From: UBA5951 sp009936885
GTDB taxonomy: Bacteria > Pseudomonadota > Alphaproteobacteria > Puniceispirillales > Puniceispirillaceae
Direction of reading: 5' to 3'
Assembly: GCA_937996625.1 (NCBI GenBank)
Contig: CALKVA010000004.1
Location: forward strand, 62,001 to 126,000
DNA: 64,000 bases
Shown: positions 1 through 9,146 of the stretch, in pieces
Layout: every line of letters starts with the position of its first letter
Numbering within the stretch: the stretch's first letter is position 1
Program-made: the position numbers and the translations under genes
The notes under the pieces: model-generated
The model's database searches: none
What the model was told of the DNA's origin: nothing
The model's input: only the letters and a program-made list of their open reading frames with translations

Positions 1-522
1 TCTGCTCAGGCAACAGATGTAAGTGTGAATAAAGCAACAAAAACGCTTTTTAAAACTGCATCTGCGCCAGAAGCAATGGTGACATTAGGCATTCCACAGA
101 TTAAACAATATATCAAAAAAATTGGGTTATATAATACGAAGGCTGAAAATGTTTATAAACTGTCTCAGATACTGATTGATAAACATAATAGCGGCGTTCC
201 AGAAGATAGAAAATCACTTGAGGCATTGCCAGGTGTGGGCCGTAAAACAGCTAATGTTGTCATGAATGAGGCGTTTGGGGTTCCAACAATTGCTGTTGAT
301 ACACATATCTTAAGAGTTGGAAATCGAACAGGGCTTGCCCCTGGAAAAACCCCAGATGATGTGGAAAAAGAATTACTTCGACGTGTTCCAGAAAAATGGA
401 AAAAAGGTGCTCATCATTGGTTAATCTTGCATGGTCGCTATATTTGTAAGGCTAGAAAACCAGAATGTGGTGCCTGTTCAATTTCGCATTTATGCCGCTT
501 TAAAGATAAAATTCTTAGCTAA
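1..522 (+). CDS. nth: Endonuclease III, 5' end outside window
   Basis: DNA glycosylase/AP lyase of base excision repair, removing oxidised pyrimidines. The reading frame is open from base 1 and the first residues (SAQATDVSVNKAT) match the internal part of E. coli Nth, so the gene begins upstream of the window; the GTG at 25 is not the real start. Visible are the helix-hairpin-helix LPGVGRKTANVV with the catalytic Lys (in-window residue 82), the catalytic Asp in AVDTHI about 18 residues later, and the C-terminal four-cysteine 4Fe-4S loop (C-X6-C-X2-C-X5-C, CKARKPECGACSISHLC). It ends 16 bp from the convergent lipoprotein gene. Identity is secure; only the N-terminus is missing. Confidence 0.96.
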   Translation, partial: SAQATDVSVNKATKTLFKTASAPEAMVTLGIPQIKQYIKKIGLYNTKAENVYKLSQILIDKHNSGVPEDRKSLEALPGVGRKTANVVMNEAFGVPTIAVDTHILRVGNRTGLAPGKTPDDVEKELLRRVPEKWKKGAHHWLILHGRYICKARKPECGACSISHLCRFKDKILS

Positions 523-538
523 GAAGATATAAGCCTAT

Positions 539-1258
539 TTAAGAATTTAATGCCTGAGTAAGCTCTGATTCGCAAGCTTGCTCATTGGTTGTATCGCCCA
601 GCATCTTTGCTCGTATGTCAATAAAAGTTACGCTATAATCATATTTTTTTTGTCTTAGATAAAAATCGATAATGCATTCGCCAACATCATACTGCCATAA
701 TTTCATCTGTCCATTTTTGAGCATAAAATCTGGCACCCCCATGATAGATTTAAGCGTGCTACTGTCAGTATTTAGCAATGCCCCAATTCTTATACGCTCT
801 AATGGCGGGGGTGCATGAATGGAAGGGGGCATTTTGATTAAAGAGGCTATTTCGGTGCTAGTTAGTGGTTCTGGTAATGAAGGGGCTTTGCCCTGTTGCT
901 CTAATTCAGGCTCAGCCATTTTTTCTGGCGATATATTCTCAGGTGATATCGTTTCTGGTGATAGAGCTTGTTTTATTACCGGCTCTGGTTCAATAGTCTC
1001 TGATTCAAGGGCCTCAGATACTGGCTCACCTTGCTTATCTTCTGACAGACCAGTTTGTGCGCTCTGAATATCTGGTTGCACATCATTAGTTGGGGCCACC
1101 TCCTCTTGCGCAACAGAGGGCATGTTAGCAATGGTAAATACAGGCTTGTCATTGCTCACAGGTAACCCCTCGCAGGCCGTTAGTAACATAGGGACTGCAA
1201 AAATAGATATATATGTAAGACGGGGTTTAAGAAAGGCTAACAACCACTTCGAGTACAT
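539..1258 (-). CDS. Putative lipoprotein with Pro/Glu-rich linker
   Basis: A 239-aa protein with a signal peptide ending in a lipobox (MLLTAC, Cys at about residue 29), so it is probably lipidated and anchored in a membrane. Residues about 35-150 are low complexity, rich in Glu, Pro and Ser, and include a short pentapeptide repeat (SPETI-SPENI-SPEKM). The C-terminal 80 residues form a compact domain (LLNTDSSTLKSIMGVPDFML...LWQYDVGECIIDFYL) reminiscent of SmpA/BamE-like small lipoprotein domains. That resemblance is my reading and not a firm family assignment. The start lies 6 bp after the maeB stop, so it is probably co-transcribed with maeB. Function unknown; an envelope role is inferred from the lipobox. 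Confidence 0.75.
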   Translation of the reverse strand: MYSKWLLAFLKPRLTYISIFAVPMLLTACEGLPVSNDKPVFTIANMPSVAQEEVAPTNDVQPDIQSAQTGLSEDKQGEPVSEALESETIEPEPVIKQALSPETISPENISPEKMAEPELEQQGKAPSLPEPLTSTEIASLIKMPPSIHAPPPLERIRIGALLNTDSSTLKSIMGVPDFMLKNGQMKLWQYDVGECIIDFYLRQKKYDYSVTFIDIRAKMLGDTTNEQACESELTQALNS

Positions 1259-1264
1259 GGGCAG

Positions 1265-3526
1265 TTAAAGTGTTTCATATACGGCCATTGCAGCGGCATT
1301 TACAATATCATTTACCTGTGCGCCCATTTGAACAATCTGGAATGGGTACTGTGCTCCCATGAGCATTGGTCCAATAACAGAACCACCCCCAAGCTGTTGC
1401 ATAAGCTTAAATGAAATATTCGCAGAATGCAGGCCAGGCATTATTAAAATATTGGCAGGCCCTGTTAATCTGCAAAAAGGATATCTTTGTTTTTGCAGGT
1501 CATAATTAAGGGCGACTTCTGCACTCATCTCACCATCATATTCAAAATCAACATCCATTGAATCAAGTTTTTTGATAGCTTGAACAATATGGTCAGTTGA
1601 AGGGCCCGAAGGATTTCCAAAATTAGAGAAGGATAATAATGCAACACGCGGCGTGTGGCCCATTAATTTGGCTTGCTTTGATACAGAAACTGCTATTTGT
1701 GCAAGCTGGTCAGCTGTAGGACGCTCATATATTGAGGTGTCACCGAGAAAAACAGTGCGGCCCTTTGAAATAAGCATCGAACATGAAACGAAGATTTCTT
1801 CGTCTTTTGAGTCTATGACACGTCTAACATGCTCAAAGCTAACTTTGAATGAGCGAGTAACGCCAGTTACCATGGCATCAGCTTCTCCGTTAACAACCAT
1901 GCATGCGCCAAAAATATTCCTATCTAGATTGACCATTCGCTGACAATCTCTGTAGAGATACCCATCTCGCTGAAGTTTTGTATAAAGCGATTCTGTGTAA
2001 ACATCATTCTGGTCTGATATTTTTGCATTTGTGATTGGTAAATCATCAGCACCATCAAGTCCAAGTTGCTCAATGGCCTGTTTTATTCTATGCTCTCGGC
2101 CAACAAGGATTGGTTGCCCATAGCCATTATTTCTAAAAGCAAGTGCGGCTCTTATTACCACTTCTTCTTCACCTTCTGCAAATACAACTCTAGCGTTTTT
2201 GGCAGAAATTCGTTTATAAATTTCTTGCAAAAAGGACGCTGTTGGGTCAAGGCGTGCCGATAATTCGTTTTTGTAGGCTTGCATATCCTTAATAGGTTTT
2301 CGGGCAACACCTGTATCCATGGCTGCTTGTGCCACTGCACTAGAAATGGCAGATATAAGACGGGGGTCAAACGGAGCAGGAATAATATAATCTCTGCCAA
2401 ATTTGAGAGGCTGCCCTGAATAAGCATTATTTACTTCATCTGGTACATCTTCTCTGGCTAGCATTGCGATTGCATTCGCTGCAGCGATTTTCATCTCTTC
2501 ATTAATTGCGGATGCACGAACATCCAATGCCCCTCGGAATATATAGGGAAAACCAAGCACATTATTAACCTGGTTTGGATAGTCAGAGCGACCAGTCGCA
2601 ATAATGGCGTCTGATCTTGCGGCCTTTGCATCTTCAGGTAATATTTCAGGGTCTGGATTAGCCATCGCAAAAATAATGGGCTCATCCGCCATTTTTTTAA
2701 CCATCTCTTTGGTTACAGCGCCAGCAACAGAAAGCCCTAAAAATACATCTGCACCCTCTATTGCTTCGTCAAGGCTGCGCGCATTTGTTTCTACAGCATG
2801 CGCAGATTTCCATTGATTCATTCCTTTTTCGCGGCCCTGATATATCACGCCAGTTCTATCAACTAAGATAATATTATTGTGAGGCACGCCGATAGCCTTA
2901 ATAAGCTCAACGCACGCAATTGATGCAGAGCCAGCTCCATTACATACAACTTTGATATCTTTGAAATCACGTCCTGTTAAATATAATGCATTCATCAAAC
3001 CAGCTGCTGTAATGATGGCAGTACCATGCTGATCATCATGGAATACAGGAATATCCATAATTTCACGCAAGCGCTGTTCTATAATAAAACATTCAGGCGC
3101 GGCTATATCTTCAAGATTAATGCCTCCAAATGAAGGGCCTAATAAGGATACAGCCTCCACAAACTTATCAGGATCTTCGGTATCAATCTCCAAATCGATA
3201 CCATCTAAATCAGCAAATTTTTTAAATAAAACCGCTTTTCCTTCCATCACAGGCTTTGATGCGACAGCTCCAATATTGCCAAGACCCAGAACAGCTGTAC
3301 CGTTTGATATAATGGCAACAATGTTTCCCTTTGCTGTATAATCATAGGCCGTTTCGGGGTCTTTATTTATAATGAGACACGGCTCTGCTACACCTGGCGA
3401 ATAAGCTAGTGATAAATCACGTTGTGTATTGAGGGGCTTAGTAGGCGTTATTTCAAGCTTTCCAGGCCTTCCAGTTGTGTGAAAGGTTATGGCATCTTCT
3501 TTTAAACTATTGATTTTATCGACCAT
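1265..3526 (-). CDS. maeB: NADP-dependent malic enzyme with phosphotransacetylase-like domain
   Basis: Oxidative decarboxylation of malate to pyruvate with NADP reduction, in the cytoplasm. At 753 aa it matches the long MaeB form. Residues about 1-160 hold the malic N-terminal domain (YTAKGNIVAIISNGTAVLG and the catalytic Lys region MEGKAVLFKKFADLDG). Residues about 160-410 are the NAD(P)-binding domain (VCNGAGSASIACVELI). Residues about 430-753 form a phosphate acetyl/butyryltransferase-like domain, known in the family to be regulatory. The gene is divergent from mutS across a 120-bp spacer and is followed at 6 bp by the lipoprotein gene. This neighbourhood with mutS-glnD is familiar from other alphaproteobacteria. 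Confidence 0.96.
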   Translation of the reverse strand: MVDKINSLKEDAITFHTTGRPGKLEITPTKPLNTQRDLSLAYSPGVAEPCLIINKDPETAYDYTAKGNIVAIISNGTAVLGLGNIGAVASKPVMEGKAVLFKKFADLDGIDLEIDTEDPDKFVEAVSLLGPSFGGINLEDIAAPECFIIEQRLREIMDIPVFHDDQHGTAIITAAGLMNALYLTGRDFKDIKVVCNGAGSASIACVELIKAIGVPHNNIILVDRTGVIYQGREKGMNQWKSAHAVETNARSLDEAIEGADVFLGLSVAGAVTKEMVKKMADEPIIFAMANPDPEILPEDAKAARSDAIIATGRSDYPNQVNNVLGFPYIFRGALDVRASAINEEMKIAAANAIAMLAREDVPDEVNNAYSGQPLKFGRDYIIPAPFDPRLISAISSAVAQAAMDTGVARKPIKDMQAYKNELSARLDPTASFLQEIYKRISAKNARVVFAEGEEEVVIRAALAFRNNGYGQPILVGREHRIKQAIEQLGLDGADDLPITNAKISDQNDVYTESLYTKLQRDGYLYRDCQRMVNLDRNIFGACMVVNGEADAMVTGVTRSFKVSFEHVRRVIDSKDEEIFVSCSMLISKGRTVFLGDTSIYERPTADQLAQIAVSVSKQAKLMGHTPRVALLSFSNFGNPSGPSTDHIVQAIKKLDSMDVDFEYDGEMSAEVALNYDLQKQRYPFCRLTGPANILIMPGLHSANISFKLMQQLGGGSVIGPMLMGAQYPFQIVQMGAQVNDIVNAAAMAVYETL

Positions 3527-3646
3527 TATGTTCCTACTTGTGTTGATATTATATAATTGTTGGAATACACTATTTTGATGGTTTTGATCCCTGTCTTTTA
3601 ACGTATTTAAAACTCTAACAATCTTTGGCTGAAATCATAACATAAC

Positions 3647-6310
3647 ATGTCACAATCACAAATAAAGAGCGTGGGTTTTTCATCTAAGCCTACGCCGATG
3701 ATGTCACAATTCCTTGATGTGAAAACACACTATCAGGATTTTTTGCTTTTCTATCGCATGGGTGATTTTTATGAAATGTTTTTCCACGATGCAGAAATCG
3801 CATCCGCATCACTTGGTATAGCATTAACTAAAAGAGGACAGATGGATGGCAAAGACATTCCTATGTGCGGTGTTCCTGTTCATGCGATGGATGGGTATCT
3901 GGAGAAGTTAATTCGACTTGGGCATCGTGTTGCGGTTTGCGAGCAGGCTGAAACGCCAGAAATGTTTAAGAAACGAGGCGGGAAAGGACCCTTGCCACGT
4001 GCTGTTGTTCGAGTGGTAACAGCTGGCACCCTTAATGAAGACGGTCTGCTGGCTCCTACACAAAATAATTATCTTGCTGCGATAGGCCATGCAAATGGGG
4101 AATTTGCTATCGCGTGGGCTGACATGTCTACGGGCAGTTTTCAGGTTCAAGCTGTTAAGCTTGAATCAATTTTAACAACGATTGAGCGGCTTAATCCTGC
4201 TGAAATACTTTTTCCAGAAACCCAAGATGCTATTGTGGATTGTCTTAAAGGTTTCTCATGTGCCTTTCCAATTCCTAATGACAGCTTTGAGAGTAGCAAT
4301 TCAGAACAAAATATTAAAAAGTTTTTTGGTGACGATGCCCATGAAACAGCGTTTTCGCGTGCTCAGTTTTCCGCAATTAGTGGCATTTTGAATTATTTAA
4401 GCAAAACGCAAATTTCTGAAAAACCATTTTTAGTGCCTCCTATTTTGATAGATAAAAACAGAATATTAGAGATAGATCCTGCAACGCGCAGATCACTAGA
4501 AATTACCAGAACTTTATCGGGTGAGAAAAAAGGGTGTCTGTTAGATACAATAGATAAGACTAAGACAGCGATTGGCGCGCGATTGCTTGCAAGTAGGATA
4601 GCATCACCTTTGGCTGTGAAGCCTGAAATAGACGAGCGTCTAGATCTTGTTAGCTGGTTTCTAAGTCAAAATATTATAAAAACGGAAATAGGCGAACTTT
4701 TAAAAGGGCTTCCTGATTTTGAGAGATCACTTGCCCGTCTATCGGTTGGCAGAGGCGGGCCTAGGGACTTGTTTTCGCTTGCAACCGCCATCGAAAAAGC
4801 CCAAAAAATATCAAAAATTATCGAACAGGCCGTTACCATATCAAGTTCAGAATTACTGGCAGATATTGGCAGGGTTGTAAGCAATCCATATTCTCTTTCA
4901 CTTAAAATAAAAGACGCATTGGCAGAAAATTTACCGCTGCTACCAAGAGAAGGTCAGTTCATTCGCGCTGGTTTTGATAAGGCACTTGATTCCCTATGTG
5001 ATTTGCGGGATGAAAGCAGGCGGCATATTGCATTGCTACAGCGAGAATATTCTGAAGCTACAGGTATTTCGTCACTTAAAGTGAAACATAATAACGTACT
5101 TGGCTATCATATAGAGGTGCGCTCTAATCATGCTGACAAACTTATGTCAGAAGAGCAATTTATTCACAGGCAAACCACAGCTCAAGCCGTTCGTTTTACA
5201 ACAACAGCGCTTGGCCAATTGGAAAGGGAGTTGGCAACAGCCGCAGATAGAGCCCTTGCAATTGAGCTATCATTATTCGATGGGCTGGTAGAAGAAACGC
5301 TGAAATGCCAAGCCTCTATTGCCTGTTGTGCGTCAATCATCGCGCAAATTGATGTTGCGATAGCAACAGCTTTGCTAGCTGAACAGCATCATTATGTTCG
5401 CCCTGATATCACAAATGATACCCAGTTTATGATTGAATCTGGCAGACACCCTGTGGTTGAAACCATGTCAGGCCAAGATACCCCCTTTATGGCAAATGAT
5501 TGCACTTTAACACAAGGTCAAAAAATTTGGCTTGTTACCGGCCCTAATATGGCTGGTAAATCTACCTTTCTTCGGCAAAATGCACATTTTGTGATTTTGG
5601 CGCAGGCTGGATTATTTGTTCCAGCAAAAAAAGCAGAGATAGGTATCGTTGATAAATTATTTAGCAGAGTGGGCGCATCAGACGATTTGGCAAGAGGTCA
5701 GTCTACTTTCATGGTAGAGATGGTTGAGACTGCTGTAATTTTAAATCAAGCAACCCCAAAATCACTTGTGATACTTGATGAAATAGGCCGCGGCACTTCT
5801 ACCTATGACGGACTTTCTATTGCGCATGCTACATTAGAGCATTTGCATAATGTTAATAGGTGTCGCGGGTTATTTGCCACTCATTATCATGAACTTACTA
5901 TTCTAGAAGATACTCTTGCTGATGTTGAGAGTTATCATATGCTAATTAAAGAATGGAACCAGCAAGTTATCTTTCTTCATCAGGTTGCTAAAGGTAGGGC
6001 AGGACGGTCTTACGGAATCCATGTGGCAAAGTTGGCGGGCTTACCAGAACTTGTTATAGAGCGGGCTAAAAACATTTTATCAGAATTGGAAAACCAAGGA
6101 TGGAAAGATGGTCAATCTGGGGCTGATAACAGCGTTAATCTGCCACTTTTTAGTCAGACACTAATGCCAACTATAGCATCAGAAACTAATGTTCAATACG
6201 AAGAATTACTAGCATTACTTCAGGCTCTTCAACCAGATGATTTATCCCCAAAAGAAGCATTGAATGTGTTATATGAACTTCACAAATTGTGTAAAGAAGG
6301 TCACGAATAA
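3647..6310 (+). CDS. mutS: DNA mismatch repair ATPase MutS
   Basis: Recognises mispaired and looped-out bases and recruits MutL. The protein has 887 aa, a little longer than E. coli MutS. The N-terminal mismatch-binding Phe-X-Glu motif is visible at about residues 38-44 (GDFYEMF), the core and clamp domains follow, and the C-terminal ABC-type ATPase carries Walker A GPNMAGKSTFLRQ (about residue 632), Walker B with signature (LVILDEIGRGTSTYDG) and the THYHEL switch. The stop codon overlaps the ATG of glnD in a TAATG arrangement, implying translational coupling. No defect is visible. Confidence 0.98.
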   Translation: MSQSQIKSVGFSSKPTPMMSQFLDVKTHYQDFLLFYRMGDFYEMFFHDAEIASASLGIALTKRGQMDGKDIPMCGVPVHAMDGYLEKLIRLGHRVAVCEQAETPEMFKKRGGKGPLPRAVVRVVTAGTLNEDGLLAPTQNNYLAAIGHANGEFAIAWADMSTGSFQVQAVKLESILTTIERLNPAEILFPETQDAIVDCLKGFSCAFPIPNDSFESSNSEQNIKKFFGDDAHETAFSRAQFSAISGILNYLSKTQISEKPFLVPPILIDKNRILEIDPATRRSLEITRTLSGEKKGCLLDTIDKTKTAIGARLLASRIASPLAVKPEIDERLDLVSWFLSQNIIKTEIGELLKGLPDFERSLARLSVGRGGPRDLFSLATAIEKAQKISKIIEQAVTISSSELLADIGRVVSNPYSLSLKIKDALAENLPLLPREGQFIRAGFDKALDSLCDLRDESRRHIALLQREYSEATGISSLKVKHNNVLGYHIEVRSNHADKLMSEEQFIHRQTTAQAVRFTTTALGQLERELATAADRALAIELSLFDGLVEETLKCQASIACCASIIAQIDVAIATALLAEQHHYVRPDITNDTQFMIESGRHPVVETMSGQDTPFMANDCTLTQGQKIWLVTGPNMAGKSTFLRQNAHFVILAQAGLFVPAKKAEIGIVDKLFSRVGASDDLARGQSTFMVEMVETAVILNQATPKSLVILDEIGRGTSTYDGLSIAHATLEHLHNVNRCRGLFATHYHELTILEDTLADVESYHMLIKEWNQQVIFLHQVAKGRAGRSYGIHVAKLAGLPELVIERAKNILSELENQGWKDGQSGADNSVNLPLFSQTLMPTIASETNVQYEELLALLQALQPDDLSPKEALNVLYELHKLCKEGHE

Positions 6311-9144
6311 TGGCAGAAAGCCATTCAAATACTGCCAAGAAATCGCAAAAAACTATCTTGCCGGCTTCGTCTATTAGCTCGGTTGAAGCGGAATATTCTG
6401 ATATGAGTGCTTCATCGATCTCAAAGCAATTTTTAGATTCCCTAAAAAAAGTCCAATCTGAAATAGAGGATGCTGAATTTAGAAAAAAATTCTTATATCT
6501 TCTGAAGATAACGCTTAACGATGCAAAAGATAAACTGGCCGAAAATCTTTATAAAACAAAAGATGGTGCAGAATATGTTGGTGCCCATGCAGTAATCATG
6601 GACCGTATAATATCAGTTATTCATGCAACAGTTGAGGCTCGGTTTGGTGCTCTTCAATCTTCAAAAATTAATGGTTTGTCTATCTTAGCGGTTGGCGGGT
6701 ATGGCAGGGGTGAGCTCTCACCATATAGTGATATTGATTTATTATTTTTATATCAGAAAGACCGATTATCACAGCATCAGCAGGTAATTGAATATATTCT
6801 CTATCTTCTTTGGGATATTGGTTTGAAAGTTGGCCATTCATCGAGAACGATTGACCAATGTTTAGAAGCCGCAGGTGAAGATGTAACTATAATGACGACT
6901 CTTCTTGAAATTAGGCATATTCATGGTGATGCTGGATTATTCAAAAATTTTGAAACACGTTTAAGGATATGGATGGCAAGTAAGCCAGTGTCCTATTTTG
7001 TTACTCAAAAATTGCAAGAAAGAGATATCCGTCACAAGCAGCATGGTGCCACACGCTATATGGTTGAGCCTCAAATAAAAGAGGGAAAAGGGGGATTGCG
7101 AGATCTCCATACGTTATTTTGGATAGCTAAATTCGCCTATAAAGTAAATTCTGTTGAAGAAATAATAGAACGCGGTGTGTTACGAGTTTCAGAGGCAAAA
7201 AAATTTGCTTCCTCCCAACGTTTCCTATGGACTGTTCGCTGTTTTCTGCATTTGCGCTCTAAACGCGAAGATGACCGGCTTACTTTTGATGCCCAAATTG
7301 ATATTGCTCCATTGATGGGGTTTTCTGGTCGTGCAGGTATGCGGGGCGTGGAGCGTTTTATGAAACGCTATTTTTTAGCAGCACGACAAGTTGGTACGCT
7401 CACAAGAATATTTTGTGCGGCAATAGAAAGTGATTTTGAAAATAAAGGTATATTTGGACTGGGAAGAATTCTAAATTTTGCTAGTTTCTACAACCAGTCG
7501 AAATTAGCACCATTTGAGGTGGTAAAAAACCGAATAAGCTTGCCATCATCAATTCGGTTTAGGGACCAGCCTGATTTGCTTATGCGTTTGTTCCATCACG
7601 CTCAGTTTTATAAGTCAGACATTCATCCTGAAACATTTAGGCGAATGACAAGGGCCATTAAATCCTGTTCAGTAGCGCAGCTCCAGACAGAAGAGAGCAA
7701 ACAATTATTCTTGGAAGTATTAACAGCAAGAAATTCAGCTGGCCGTGTGTTGCGATTGATGAGTGATACCGGATATCTTGGAAAATTCCTGCCCGAATTT
7801 GGCCATATTGTAGGTATGATGCAATTTGACATGTATCATAGCTATACCGTGGATGAACATACCATTAAAGCTGTTGAAATCTTGAATGAAATCGAAACAG
7901 GAAAGATTAAAAAAGAAGCCCCGCTAGCCTGTAATTTGATACATCAGACCGATGCTAAAAGAGTGCTATATATGGCGGTATTTTTGCATGATATAGCCAA
8001 AGGCAAAGGCGGCGACCACTCAATCTTAGGGGCTGAAATTGCTGAAAAACTTTGCCCGTGGTTTGGGTTTTCTGATGATGAAATCGAAACTGTCAAATGG
8101 CTTATTAGGTGGCATTTACTGATCAGTACAATAGCGTTTCGGTACGATCTGAATGATCCTAAGACCATTCAGGATTTTGTTGCGAACGTTCAATCGCTTG
8201 AAAGGTTAAAGCTTCTTCTTGTTCTAACGGTTGCGGATATAAGGGCTGTTGGTCCAAATATTTGGAATGGATGGAAGGCAAGCCTAATGAGAGTGTTATA
8301 TTATGAGTCAGAGCGTGTCCTTGGTGGGCTTGCACCTAGTCATGCAGAAAGCGGTTTGTCAGAACATCAAAAATCAAAGGCAAAAACGATAATCCAGCAA
8401 GAGCTAAACTGGACCGACGAGAAGTTCGATGCCTATCAAGAGCTTTTTTATCCTTCTTACTGGTCAACATTTGATGCTCAAACACATCTACTTCATAGTA
8501 AATTACTAGAGCGCTTTTATAATGAAAAACACCCGCTTTGTTTGGAGTTAACTGTTAAAGAAGATAGCAAATCAACCATGCTCACCATTATTACTCAAGA
8601 TCATCCAGGGCTTTTTAGCAGAATAGCTGGTGCTGTTGCTATGGCTGGATGTCAGATTGTGTATGCCAGAATAAACACCCGTAAAGATGGTACCATTCTG
8701 GATGAATTTATGATCCAGACACATGATACATCAGCTGTAAAGGAAGAAGAAACCTTATTTAGAATAAGAAAAATGATAGATGATACGCTGGCAGGTAAAT
8801 TCATATTAACAGAACAGCTTGGCGAGAAGACAAAAGCAATATCCAAACGTCAGAGGGCAATGCTAACAGCGCCTCGGGTAAGTGTTACTAACGAAATGAG
8901 CAAAACCCATACGGTATTGGAAATTAGTGGCTCTGATAGGCCTCAGCTATTATATGATGTAACTAGAAAAATTGCACAATTAGGGTTGCAAATTAATTCA
9001 GCGTCTGTTTCGACCTATGGTGATAGGGCGGTTGATGTATTTTATGTAAAAGATATTTTCGGAATGAAAATAGCAACAGAAAAGATGATTGAAAAAATAC
9101 GCACCTCCTTGCTGCAGGTATTAAAACAGTCAGATAAAGATTAA
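6310..9144 (+). CDS. glnD: PII uridylyltransferase/uridylyl-removing enzyme
   Basis: Bifunctional nitrogen sensor that uridylylates PII when glutamine is low and deuridylylates it when glutamine is high. The 944-aa protein has all expected parts in order: nucleotidyltransferase domain with GGYGRGELSPYSDIDLLF (about residues 128-147), HD phosphohydrolase domain (HDIAKGKGGDHS, about residue 560) for UMP removal, and two C-terminal ACT domains (about residues 757-830 and 868-940) that bind glutamine. The start overlaps the mutS stop by one base, and murJ follows after 2 bp. The intact HD and ACT domains suggest both activities are kept. No glnB lies in the window. Confidence 0.97.
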   Translation: MAESHSNTAKKSQKTILPASSISSVEAEYSDMSASSISKQFLDSLKKVQSEIEDAEFRKKFLYLLKITLNDAKDKLAENLYKTKDGAEYVGAHAVIMDRIISVIHATVEARFGALQSSKINGLSILAVGGYGRGELSPYSDIDLLFLYQKDRLSQHQQVIEYILYLLWDIGLKVGHSSRTIDQCLEAAGEDVTIMTTLLEIRHIHGDAGLFKNFETRLRIWMASKPVSYFVTQKLQERDIRHKQHGATRYMVEPQIKEGKGGLRDLHTLFWIAKFAYKVNSVEEIIERGVLRVSEAKKFASSQRFLWTVRCFLHLRSKREDDRLTFDAQIDIAPLMGFSGRAGMRGVERFMKRYFLAARQVGTLTRIFCAAIESDFENKGIFGLGRILNFASFYNQSKLAPFEVVKNRISLPSSIRFRDQPDLLMRLFHHAQFYKSDIHPETFRRMTRAIKSCSVAQLQTEESKQLFLEVLTARNSAGRVLRLMSDTGYLGKFLPEFGHIVGMMQFDMYHSYTVDEHTIKAVEILNEIETGKIKKEAPLACNLIHQTDAKRVLYMAVFLHDIAKGKGGDHSILGAEIAEKLCPWFGFSDDEIETVKWLIRWHLLISTIAFRYDLNDPKTIQDFVANVQSLERLKLLLVLTVADIRAVGPNIWNGWKASLMRVLYYESERVLGGLAPSHAESGLSEHQKSKAKTIIQQELNWTDEKFDAYQELFYPSYWSTFDAQTHLLHSKLLERFYNEKHPLCLELTVKEDSKSTMLTIITQDHPGLFSRIAGAVAMAGCQIVYARINTRKDGTILDEFMIQTHDTSAVKEEETLFRIRKMIDDTLAGKFILTEQLGEKTKAISKRQRAMLTAPRVSVTNEMSKTHTVLEISGSDRPQLLYDVTRKIAQLGLQINSASVSTYGDRAVDVFYVKDIFGMKIATEKMIEKIRTSLLQVLKQSDKD

Positions 9145-9146
9145 GT

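Noticed and set aside
819..1067. 82-codon forward ORF inside the lipoprotein gene
   Set aside because: Antisense shadow of the repeat-rich linker; Ser/Gly-rich translation mirrors the opposite strand and has no independent signals.
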